Assembly: GCA_019009955.1 (NCBI GenBank)
Contig: CM032231.1
Span: 109,733,501 to 109,797,500 of the forward strand
DNA length: 64,000 nucleotides
Origin: Riptortus pedestris
Taxonomy: Eukaryota > Arthropoda > Insecta > Hemiptera > Alydidae
Reading direction: 5' to 3'
Shown: positions 24,337 through 34,219 of the stretch, one piece after another
Numbering within the stretch: position 1 is the first letter of the stretch
How the letters are laid out: every line of letters begins with the position of its first letter
The notes under the pieces: model-generated
Seen by the model: only the letters and a program-made list of their open reading frames with translations
Told to the model about the DNA's origin: nothing
Database searches by the model: none
Made by a program: the position numbers and the translations under genes

Positions 24337-25284
24337 AGCAGATTTCTCTTAAGGATTTCTCTTTATTCGAAGCTTAAATACCAAATATTGTTCTCAAGAG
24401 ACCTTTACTATACGAGATACATCCAAATTTTTTTCTAGTGACCCCACGGGAGTGGGCGTCTTAAGTTCTTGGACTACTAAAATGTGGCTGATTGAGATAA
24501 ACATTATTATGATTCATCATGAATTCAGTACTAGAAATAGTATATAGTTTTAAATAAAATTAATATGTTATATTCAGATATATTTCAGTAATTGTTTTTA
24601 TTTCCGGTGAAGAATGTTTGTTGTTTGTTGGATTTTGGGCAAAAAGCATCACGGTCATGCCCAACAATTATCATCAAACCGTACTTGAGTTCCCCTAACA
24701 TGGGAAGTCTGAGACACCACATGCACGCTAGGCCGATTTTATATATATATCATTTTTTTTTATTTATTTTTTTTCACTTTATATTTTTTGTTTCAACCCC
24801 CACCCTTTTTTAATTTTTTTTTGGTAAAGGGGTTTCTGAAACCTACGTACCGGTACCACAGGTAAACAATTCAACTATTAAAAATAAAATAACCTTTCAG
24901 ACAAACTATTTAAATAAATACTAAAAAAATGCTATTATTAATTAGACTAAACCTATAGACTATTAGTATAAACAATGGAGTTAAGGCTATATTATAAAAA
25001 ATGGAGTATTAAAAAACAATGGAATTAGGGCTATTTAAAAGAATATTCCTGTCTATTTGTTCAGCCGGACAGAAGTTGGCTAACCTGTTCGTTTACAATT
25101 CAGACTCTTTCAGGGTTATTTAAATTGACTGAAAGATTTCTGATTACCGTTTGCATTTATTCACTTAATATTCACGGCGTTATTAATTGTTACCCGTATG
25201 TAGTTCACACTATCTGTTATTTAAGCAGAACTTTATGTGGGGAAAAATGCTTAGTTTACGCAGCCCCTGTGGGACGGACTTTTT
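24337..25284 (+). mobile_element. HINE-A element, long subfamily, no microsatellite
   Basis: The 5' end AGCAGATTTCTCTTAAGG joins directly to the central long-subfamily block (TAAATACCAAATATTG). 3' end TTACGCAGCCCCTGTGGGACGGACTTTTT. The first half is deleted. Confidence 0.65.
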
Positions 25285-25339
25285 TGCCTTGCCTCGAATA
25301 CGCTGTTGGTTTTAACTACCTGTTTGATGGGCATTCTAA

Positions 25340-25577
25340 ATGAGGAGTCCACCTTTCGTATATGAGCCAGCCGAAATGGCCTGCGGTTCCAGATTGCTCT
25401 GCCCGCCTCGCCTTGGTGCTTTCCTTGTTAATCTCCCATGGTCGCGTCTCGGTAAGGACCGTCCTTGTGAGGGGTCGCAATCTCCTGTCCTCTCTTCAAA
25501 GCTGGCTATTCAAGGATACAGCAGCCATGGCTGTGTGTCGTCGATGGCTTACAACACTCCACGCACAAGCGGGGGAA
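25340..25577. other. GC-rich island, unidentified
   Basis: About 240 bases markedly richer in G and C than everything around, lying exactly between two HINE-A copies. Two overlapping plus-strand frames stay open (25340-25591 and 25362-25613), and CTCGGTAAGG inside resembles a splice donor. It could be a captured exon, a fragment of an unrelated element, or a 5' non-coding exon. I do not recognise it. Confidence 0.35.
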
Positions 25578-25789
25578 GGGAAATCTGCTAGTGACATTGT
25601 ACTCACGGCGTGACCTTCGAAAAAAAAAAATTCAAATATCCGTCGGTCCTATCTAAGAGCTGACGCAAATGCATTTCGTTTAAATTCACCGTTAAAATTT
25701 GACCAGCAGGAGGAACGGAGTGGTAGTGGTAATTTTGAAATATCTCCGCTATTGTGTCACGGGTCTAAAATACTCTATACATTGTTTTT
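25578..25789 (+). mobile_element. HINE-A outer fragment, degenerate
   Basis: TTGTACTCACGGCGTGACC and CCTATCTAAGAGCTGACG match the 5' part of the family, and GACCAGCAGGAGG plus ATCTCCGCTATT the middle. It is cut at ATTGTTTTT by a second copy. Confidence 0.5.
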
Positions 25790-25907
25790 AGCAGATTTCC
25801 CTCAGGGGAAATCAGCTATTGAGGTCGTCCTCGTGACGCGATTTTTAAAAATTTTCTTCAAATGTCCATAGATCCTACCCAAGAGATGACGAAAATGAGG
25901 TCCGTTC

Positions 25908-25949
<42 letters not shown>

Positions 25950-26168
25950 CTGTTAACGCTCTAGCGGTCGCAATTTTTCTTTGATCGTTACCAAACTCGA
26001 TATTTAAACGTTTAATGCAAAAAGACAGATAAAGTTCGTTAATGGCTGAAATCGGAAAAGTGGGAGGGGGGTTTGGAGGGAAGGGTCTGATTGTGATATG
26101 TTATAAAACCAATCTTGTTAAACTATGATCTACAAATGTTATTCTATGCAGTTTTTCGTAACTCGAAT
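25790..26168 (+). mobile_element. HINE-A element, 3' truncated, nested
   Basis: 5' hairpin with one mismatch, (AT)n at 25914-25945, then central block to about 26168 where it meets a Penelope-type fragment. Confidence 0.65.
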
Positions 26169-26335
26169 GAACTCGGCCACACTTTCACAAGATTATACAA
26201 GGAGCAGAGCGCTTTCGACGCAGTGCATCATCTTCAATGCCCACAAGTGCGGGATGTTGACTTGGAGAGCTATAAGACCAGAGTCTGCTCCTAGAGCTCT
26301 CCATACTCTGTTGCTTCTATAAATTGTTATTGAAA
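26169..26335 (-). mobile_element. Penelope-type fragment with hammerhead-like motif
   Basis: On the minus strand it shares TGATGCACTGC…GAAAGCGCT and flanks with the element at 8539-8732. Ends are not clear. Confidence 0.45.
26202..26242 (-). ncRNA. Hammerhead-ribozyme-like motif, family 1
   Basis: Read on the minus strand: stem I GGGCA pairs with TGCTC (one G-U), core TTGAAGA (C3 changed to T), stem II GATGC/GCGTC over ACT, GAAA, palindromic stem III AGCGCT, C at the cleavage position. Everything but C3 fits. Confidence 0.55.
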
Positions 26336-27755
26336 TTTGCCGTTTTCAATCAACCAGCAAGTAATAATTTCATTTTCTAACTCCCTGTGGTACTAATTAA
26401 TATTAAGTTGAAAAAAAAATTGTTAATCAGGAAGTGCTATGAATTTATTTGTAAACTTCTTGAGCTGATTCATTTTAATGGAGATATTTCAAAATATTGA
26501 CCCCCCCCCTTCTAAAGAACACCTCCTGTCCCGCTTTTAGGTGTTAAAGAAAAAAAGAATTCTACAATTCTACGTCAAATACTTAAATATCGTGTTTCTT
26601 TATGATCATGCAAAAATTACGACTTCTGGAGTTGGAAGAAATAAATTAATTTAATTTTTCATTCATAGAAATTAAATGGGCCCGAATTGTTAGTAATTAT
26701 ATTTATAACATTTTTAAGTCAAGTTCCAAAGGGCGCAGTTCCATCTTTAATAATATAGAGCGCGCTTATACCTTCAAAGGATTTAACTACCGCCTTAGGG
26801 TCGTTGAGTCTAAATATAGCTGCTAGCTCCTACAGAAGGCTTCGTCTGATTAGACTTTCTTCTTGGAAGTAGCTCTTCACATATTGTGGAAGCTTCTGGC
26901 AGACATGTTCTTATTTTTTATACTTATTTCCTTGAACCATATAGGTATTCATCTTTCTTAGTTTTTTTTAGCCCTTTCTTGCAAAACAGTTCTGCGAATT
27001 CCTGCTATTTATGGAAATCGTTTTGTCTTTGTTAGACTGTAGCTGCACTTCATCAGAGAACTGTCCACATACTTAGTTATCTTTAGTCTCTAGAAATTGT
27101 AATCTCAAAATAAAACACCACCCCTACATCTTATAAAAAATAATAGTCGGTCACGCGTGGGCTGCGTTAACTAAGCAAATTTCCCCCGTGCGTCAGTAAG
27201 ACCTCTAGGTTTCTAGGGCGTCCTCTATCCCTCTGCTCAATAGCCTTCAAATATACTTGTGATGAAATATAACACAACTAGGCACAAGTATGTGGTGCAA
27301 CTTAGGCCTAAATAGCAAATTTCTGCATTGTAAGACTACTAGTTTTAGAGTTGAGCGAGATAAGTATTTATTTTAGTACGTACCAAAAGACGCTGTTAGT
27401 AACTTAGTCAAAATGTGTTCTGAAAGGGGCTAAATGGATAATTCCATTGAAATTTGAAGACCTAGCATGAAATAGAATAATTGACAACAATAATTCTTTT
27501 AATGAAAGCAATAATAAAATTATCCTTCCAGCAAATAAAATGTTTTTCTCTTTTGTTGTAAATAGCCTCTGAGCATCGTATGTTGTTGGTTGTGTTATGG
27601 ACGGGCGTCAAGCCAAAAAGTGGCACCATCCTTGCTTGTTTGTTTATTTAAATCTTTAATTGGCCTTAGCATTCAAACGCAATTATAAACAATGATCGTA
27701 GTACATCTTGTAGTTTGTTTATTATGCTATATATGCTACACACATGTTTTTTTTT
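26336..27755. other. No gene seen; HINE-A 3' end scrap at about 27147-27190
   Basis: AT-rich. GTCGGTCACGCGTGGGCTGCG and CTAAGCAAATTTCCC at 27147-27186 are the terminus of a HINE-A copy on the minus strand without its body. No coding frame is supported. Confidence 0.45.
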
Positions 27756-27958
27756 AACACATTTCCCTTAGAGGAAATTAGATATTGATGTCGTACTCAT
27801 GACGCGATGTTTGAAAGGTTTCCACAAATGTTCATCCATCCAACATAGGAGAACTATATATTTACAGTTTTGAGGTCCGTTCAAAACTGCATATATATAT
27901 TTGTCTGCTACCGCTCTAACAGTCGCAATTTTTAGCAGATTTCCCTTAAGGGGAATTC

Positions 27959-28015
<57 letters not shown>

Positions 28016-29244
28016 TGTTAACGCTCTAGCGGTCGCAATTTTCATTTGATCGTTACCAAACTCGATATTTAAACGTTCTATGCAAAAATTAAGATCAAGT
28101 TCGTTAATGGCTGAAATCGGACCAGTGGGAGGGGGGGGGGTTTAGAGGGGAGGATTTTCGAAAATTCGAAATATCTCCGTTACTATACGTCGGATCGAAA
28201 ACTTATATACAATCAATCTTATTGCAAATTAAATTTCCTATAAATAATGTTATGTACATGTATTTTGTATCTTGAATATTAACCGAGATATTTGCATTTT
28301 TCTGTTTTCAGCTTCTGAGATGAGATCGGCTAACTTCGGGTCTAGTCGTGAGTTTCCGTCAAGAGCTAGTTCGGGCCGTTCCCGTAACTGTTTGACTCTC
28401 TATTCTGAAATTTCTCTATTGTAAAACTTCACGGGGGAAATCTGCTTAGTTTACGCAGCCCCTGCGTGACGGACTTTTGCTTGATCAATATCGATATTTA
28501 AACGTTTCATGTAAAACTAAAGTGCGAGCGCGTTGATGGCTGAAATCGGACCAGTGGGAGGGGGAGGTTTTAGATTGGAGAATTTCGGCATTTCAAAGTA
28601 TCCTCATTGGTATAAGTCGAATTAAAAAATTATATAGAACCAATTTTTCCGCATATTAAATATCATATAAATATCGTTTTATGCATTTATTCTCTATCTT
28701 GAATATTAACAGATATATTTGCATTTTTTAGTTTTCAGCCTTCAGCAAACCCTTGCTCCTACTCATGTCATATTAACAATAAGCTGTTATATTATTGAGA
28801 ACATTATTTGAAGCATAAATACCAAATATTGTTTTCAAGATTCCTTTATTATACGAGATTCATGCAAATAAGTTCTGTTGATCATCCCCCGCCCCCTTTA
28901 GTTCTTGGATTACTAAAATTTGAATAATTGAGATAAAAATTATTCTGGTTCATTATAAATTACAGTACTAGATATAGTAAATAATTTTCAATAAAATTAA
29001 TATGTTATATTCGGATATATTTCAGTTAATTGTTTTACTTTCCGGTTAAGGTCTCAGAGGTTGGTTCACCTGTTTGTTGACAATTCAGACGTTTTCCGTT
29101 GGGAGGTCATTAAAATTAACTGAAGGATTTCTCTTTACCGTTTGCATATATTCACGGTAGTGTTAAGTGTTAGTAGTTTTATCTATTATAAAACTTCACG
29201 TAGGAAATCTGCTTAGTTTACGCAGCTTCTACTTGACTTACTTT
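27756..29244 (+). mobile_element. HINE-A element, long subfamily, interrupted by a younger copy
   Basis: 5' part 27756-27933 ends at CAGTCGCAATTTTT; the element resumes at 28479 with GCTTGATCAATATCGATA and continues to a 3' end near 29244 (TTTACGCAGC, hairpin decayed). The insertion sits in a T-run. Confidence 0.72.
27934..28478 (+). mobile_element. HINE-A element nested in another
   Basis: Starts AGCAGATTTCCCTTAAGG, lacks the block between the 5' hairpin and the microsatellite, has (AT)n at 27965-28012, and ends CCCCTGCGTGACGGACTTTT. It is nearly identical over its 3' half to the copy at 113-733. Confidence 0.8.
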
Positions 29245-29507
29245 GTTTTTTTTATTTTTTATTTGAAGTAGGTTCAGAAATGTTATGTGTAGCAGAGAAG
29301 TAAGACTGAGAATTTATCTATAAGTATAGAATGAATGGAAGGGGGTTGGGATATTAACTTCAAAGTAAAATAATTTTTTTTTATTTTTATAGAATACCAA
29401 AATATGTTAAGAATTCGATTATGTTTTATTACTATTCCATTTAGAGTGTGTGAGATATCCGGATGCTGCGCCATCGCCATCTAGCACAGTCATAGAATTC
29501 CTATATT

Positions 29508-29640
29508 AGCAGATTTCCCTTAAGGGAAATCAGCTATTGAGGTCTTACTCGTGACGCGAGTTTCGAATAATTCCTTCAAATGTCCATCGATCCTACCCAG
29601 GAGATGACGAAAATGACGCCCGTTCAAAATTTTATATATA

Positions 29641-29695
<55 letters not shown>

Positions 29696-30465
29696 CTGTT
29701 AACGCTCCAGCGGTCGCAATTTTTGTTTTATCGTTATCAAACTCGGAATATAATCGCTTTATGTAAAAAGGAAGATCAAGTTCGTTAATGGCTGAAATCG
29801 AACCAGTGGGAGGGGGGGGTTTAGAGGGGGGATTTTCGGAAAATTCAAAATATCTCCGTTATTATGCGTCGGATCGAAACATTGTATAGAATCAATCATA
29901 TTGCAAATTAAATTTACAATAAATATTGTTCTATACATTTACTCTGTATCTTGAATATTAACCGAGATATTTGCATTTGTATTCTGCCTTCAGTAAACCC
30001 CCACTTCTACTTGTGTTTACATAAATAATTCTCTGTTATATAATAAAAGATATTAATTGAAGCCTAAATACCAAATATTGTTTTCATTGAGCTTTTACTT
30101 TGTGAGATATATGCAAAAACGTTCTGTTGACCTCCCCCCCTCCTATGTTTTTGGATTACTAAAATTTGAGTGATTGAGATAAAACTGATTCTGATTCATT
30201 ACAAATTACACCACTAGCTATAGTAAATTGTTTTCAATAAAATTAATATGATATATTCAAATATATTCCATTAATTGTTTGTCTTTCCGGTCTATCTATG
30301 CAGCACTGCGAGGTTGGCTTGCCTGTTTGTTTACAATTCAGCCTCGTGTATAAGTTTAGTGATCCCTTACTACTTACTACACTTGTTTTTGAGCAGATTT
30401 CTCTATTGTAAAACTTCAAGTGGAAAATCTGCTTAGTTTACGCAGCCCCTGCGTGACGGACTTTT
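29508..30465 (+). mobile_element. HINE-A element, long subfamily, full length
   Basis: Perfect 5' hairpin, (AT)n at about 29634-29691, long-subfamily central region, and a perfect 3' hairpin ACGCAG-CCC-CTGCGT followed by GACGGACTTTT. This is the best complete copy of the long form. Confidence 0.82.
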
Positions 30466-31053
30466 ATAATTAGCCTTACGTTCCATTAATGTGACAAACG
30501 CAATAGTTTTTTATGAATTATTTACTACAACTATCATAAATTTATTTTTCTCCCGAGATGCTGGACGGTAGAGGAACCAATTAATCAGGATCAATAAAGA
30601 GACCTTGCCCGCTATAAGTACTTTAATATGCAAAGTAAAGTATTTGTTGAAGGTCTTTTTATTCGGTCCGATTAATTCATTTCTGTTTGTATTGTATTCT
30701 ACAAAATGACAGGTCTAAATGATCTTTCAAAGTTTCCCCCGTCAATAAAAATCCCAAAGGGGATTAGTTCAGAGCAAGCATTCAGCAGTTCAGTTGGTTT
30801 CCTTGTTGTTCCAAAACAATTCTATCGCTCCTCGTCGGAGTTTGGAAAAAGAGGTTGTTTTTTTTAAGGTATCTGGGAAGGCACTCTATTTTTTTCTATG
30901 AACACTATTTTAGTTTTGTGGACAGCAGACAGAATATTTTAAAGCCGTCCATCTCAACATCTTTTGATCATCAGTCAATACAAAATTTGTTAAATATGAA
31001 CAATGTCAATAAATTGAATAGGCTTTATACGTTCATTATAGCCGTTCTGAAAA

Positions 31054-31299
31054 CTTAGTGTTAATGAGTAATCTCATATCATTAACAATTTGTGAATATA
31101 TTACTTTTTGAGAGTGTTTTTGTTATTTATTCTATTGTGCACATTTTCAAGGGGAACATTCGTATAGAACTTATATTGTTATTTTATCTGTTCAAAAAAA
31201 TACACTGATAGAGATACAATTGAACAGCGTTAAATTAATTTTACTATTAGAATTAGTTAGTAAATTAGATTAGAATTATTGAAATTGAAATATATTAAT
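31054..31299. repeat. 246-bp direct repeat, left copy
   Basis: Matches 31696-31940 at roughly 95% identity by eye. The pair brackets the 396-base segment at 31300-31695. Confidence 0.75.
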
Positions 31300-31675
31300 A
31301 ATAATGGAATTGAACTGGTGAACGTATTGGACTAAATTATCTCTTTGGAAGTTAACTCTACCAAGAACTCTTTTTAACTAAGGGTTAAAAATTAATTATC
31401 ATTATTACAAGGAGAGTTCTTGGAAAGGTTCGTCACATCCGGCTGTTATTGGCTTCGCTTTTATCAGCATTCCAAGAACTCAGCTCATCATTTAAGAATG
31501 GAGGAATGACTTCTTTGAGTAACAAAATTGGCCAATGCGAGTTCTTGTGCCGAGAAAATGTCTCCTGTGAATTACGTTCTGCTAGCAATTGAATGTTTTT
31601 AGAAACTTCCACTTCAGAAAATACGCTTTTCCTGAGGTCCCAGGCTTTAGATGATTGATTCATCTTGGTGTCCGA
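31300..31675. repeat. Dispersed repeat, copy 2 (direct partner at 21821-22204)
   Basis: Same repeat as at 21.8 kb. On the minus strand a 76-codon frame stays open (31433-31663), with SSKAWDLRKSVFSEVE near its start. The corresponding frame in the 21.8-kb copy is broken. I do not recognise the peptide. Confidence 0.65.
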
Positions 31676-31695
31676 TAACGAAAACGCTTGACCCC

Positions 31696-31940
31696 CTTAG
31701 TGTTAATGAGTAAACTCATATCATGAACAATTTGTGAATTTATTACTTTTTGAGAGTGTTTTTGTTATTTATTCTATTGTGCACATTTTCAAGGGGGACA
31801 TTCGTATAGAACTTATATTGTTATTTTAGCTGTTGAAAAAAATGCACTGATAGAGATACCATTGCACAGCGTTAAATTAATTTTACCATTAGAATTAGTC
31901 AGTAAATTAGATTAGAATTATTGAAATAGAAATATATTAA
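31696..31940. repeat. 245-bp direct repeat, right copy
   Basis: Right partner of 31054-31299. The ends lack the TG…CA of retroviral-type LTRs and no primer-binding or polypurine signal is clear, so a local duplication is as likely as a small LTR element. Confidence 0.75.
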
Positions 31941-32715
31941 ATTCACTTCATGAAATCTATGTCACCGTTTATTGTAAAGCATGTAGGATTTGCCAAACTC
32001 AAAAAGAAACAAAATGTGTCTATATTGTTATTATTTGTACAAGATTTATCATTAACAAATAAATATCTATCTATTTGTATTTTGTAAGCTACTGGCTACA
32101 TGCTATTAAAATGTTGGTATTGAGGAAAGGGCCAAAGTCATGATAATAAGTTTAATACTGAATTAAACTTCTGAACATCCTCCTGAAAAGTTATTCTGGG
32201 GAGGTGCAAACAAATCATTGTGAACATCATTGGATATTTATTTGAACTGTCCTTCCGACTTTCTTATTAGGCTGTATTCTGTATAAATATCACCAATATA
32301 CGTATTGTTGTAAATGGCAAAATAATATATTATGGTGTTTGATTCCAAGTAGCATGTGTAAAATTTGTAAATTTACACATTTTGTAAAGAGCCCCTTAAA
32401 GATTTAAAAAAATTCTCAGTCGCTTTATTTACAAATATTATGATTGAAATAGCCTTTCTGGTCAATCAACTCTATTAAATTAAATTTTGCAATAAATACC
32501 TTTATAGATAAATTAATAATATCAGTTCTCCATAAATGCAAGCTATTATTAATTGAAGTTATATATTTTGAATTGAAAATATGAAGTAGATAGTACAGAT
32601 CGAGGTTATTTAAAATTAAATGATAGAAAAATCAGCATTTCATATAGGACAATTAATATAAACGTTTTTATGTTTTTAAAATCATTGAATGCTATTGTAT
32701 TAAGCAAATACATTC
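31941..32715. other. No gene seen
   Basis: Very AT-rich sequence with no open frame or recognised repeat. Confidence 0.5.
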
Positions 32716-32789
32716 ATACATTCTTCAAATTTAATGGCAAGGGTCTCCAATAAAAAACATTTTTTTCCGGTGCAAACTTTATTGAACCT

Positions 32790-32831
32790 GCCCTACATGT
32801 TTCGTGGCTCATTTGCCACCTCTTCAGGGGC
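32790..32831 (-). ncRNA. Hammerhead-ribozyme-like motif, family 2 (well preserved)
   Basis: Read on the minus strand: stem I GCCC/GGGC, core CTGAAGA, stem II GTGGC/GCCAC with loop AAATGA and one extra G after the core, GAAA, stem III as palindrome ACATGT, A at the cleavage position. All catalytic-core bases are present. The very short stem III is typical of hammerheads in Penelope-like elements. Confidence 0.62.
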
Positions 32832-33083
32832 TATCCCTTTTAAAAAAATATATATATAAAAAATTATTATTAACATTAATTTAACACATCCCTTAATTAT
32901 TCTTTTGCTATATATTTTGAAGTGCTGGTTTTCCGAAGAAATGTAAGCAGCAATTTATAATTAGATTTAATAAATATATCATAGATGTAGGCACATACTA
33001 ATACAATATATAGCAAAAGAATTATTAAGGGATGTGTTAAGTTAATGTTATTAATAATTTTTTATATTTTTTTAAAAGGGATA

Positions 33084-33125
33084 GCCCCTGAAGAGGTGGC
33101 AAATAAGCCATGAAACATGTGGGGC
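33084..33125 (+). ncRNA. Hammerhead-ribozyme-like motif, family 2 (inverted partner)
   Basis: Same layout as 32790-32831 on the other strand. Stem II has one broken pair (GTGGC/GCCAT) and the cleavage position is G, which is not allowed in active hammerheads, so this copy is probably dead. Confidence 0.55.
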
Positions 33126-33240
33126 AGGTTCAATAAAGTTTGCACCGGGAAAAAAATGTTTTTTATTGGAGACCCTCGCAATTAAATTTGAAAAATATAT
33201 AAATAATATTGGATCCAGAATAAGAAGAAATGCTTTCATT

Positions 33241-33483
33241 AAAATATTTCTTGTTAGTAGTTCGGCTCAAATAGTTTCTTTGAAACCTCTTGAGTTTCGT
33301 ATTATTCTTTCCTTATTATAAATCTATAGCTTTTAATTACTGAATCTTTCTTTACTGGTTATCCGCTCATGGGATTTTGTCCATCAGACAAAATCTAATG
33401 TGGTTTTTTTTTAGCATGTTCTCTTTTCGATTGCACATTGATGGATTTTACTTACGTGGTTTTTCCTTGTCTGTTTTCTGCAG
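33241..33483 (+). other. Upstream flank and splice acceptor of the MYND gene
   Basis: AT-rich sequence that ends in the pyrimidine-rich acceptor TTCCTTGTCTGTTTTCTGCAG before exon 1. No TATA-type promoter is distinguishable, which agrees with this being intronic. Confidence 0.55.
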
Positions 33484-33625
33484 GCTGAAGACGATGCACG
33501 TTATGGACGGCGAGGTGGAGAAGGCCGGGGAAGGTGCTCCAGACCTGGCCAAGCTTCTGGAGGATGTTCCAGCAAAAACTGAAGCAGCCGCCACCAACGG
33601 CACCAGTCACCTCAATGGCACTCAG
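33484..33625 (+). CDS. Coding exon 1 (start codon exon, residues 1-44)
   Basis: The exon follows a strong pyrimidine-rich acceptor ending TTTTCTGCAG at 33483 and ends at the donor CAG|GTAAGC. The first ATG is at 33494 and a second in-frame ATG is at 33503. I chose 33494 because it is the first in the exon and the reading frame downstream is the one that continues into exon 2. The ten bases before it carry no in-frame stop, so an upstream coding exon is possible. The acceptor shows that at least one 5' exon lies upstream. The peptide is acidic and Ala/Thr-rich (DGEVEKAGEGAPDLAKLLED) and looks disordered. The stretch is clearly more GC-rich than its surroundings. Confidence 0.8.
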
Positions 33626-34153
33626 GTAAGCCCTTCAGCTTTCTTTTCAGTTTATTACCTTCAGTAGTTTTTATTTTTTATTTTTAATACGCCTCTACCC
33701 AATGAGACACTGGGTAGAGTAATGTCTCAGGCCCTGAAGAATTAATAACCTTTTAAATAAGATTCTAATAACAATTCTACCTGTAAAGGTTTCTTGTCCC
33801 TTGTACCACCGATATGCGTTTATATATAATTTATAAAGAGTGAGACACACAGAATAAAATATTGTTATTACAAAAATAATGTATGTTGATTATTAGAGCT
33901 ATTTTGGATTGCAAAATTTAATATACAAACTTTAACGTTTTTATCACTATACAATATATTTGATGATCACCACACTTTTATACACTTCATATATTATTTG
34001 TGTGTGTGTGCGTGTGTGTATTAAAACAATTTTAAACGACCTCATCTTTAGGAGATTTCCCTGATTAAGGGAAATCAGCTATTGAGCTCCATCAGCAATT
34101 TCCTCAAATGTCCATCGATCCTACCCAGGAGATGGCGAAAATGAGGTCCATTC

Positions 34154-34219
<66 letters not shown>

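Larger units (their letters stand above)
32716..33240. mobile_element. Penelope-type foldback element with two hammerhead-like motifs
   Basis: Arms about 32716-32905 and 33005-33200 are inverted copies (AATGGCAAGGGTCTCC left; GGAGACCCTCGC right; TTTGCACCGG near each). Each arm carries CTGAAGAGGTGGC…GAAACATGT. The central 100 bases are loop. Related copies lie at 16813-17040 and 56010-56205. Confidence 0.65.

Noticed and set aside
31054..31940. Miniature LTR retrotransposon
   Set aside because: No TG…CA ends, primer-binding site or polypurine tract, and the internal part occurs alone elsewhere; kept only as a direct repeat.
33693..33719. microRNA precursor in intron 1
   Set aside because: The stem is only nine pairs, far too short for Dicer processing.
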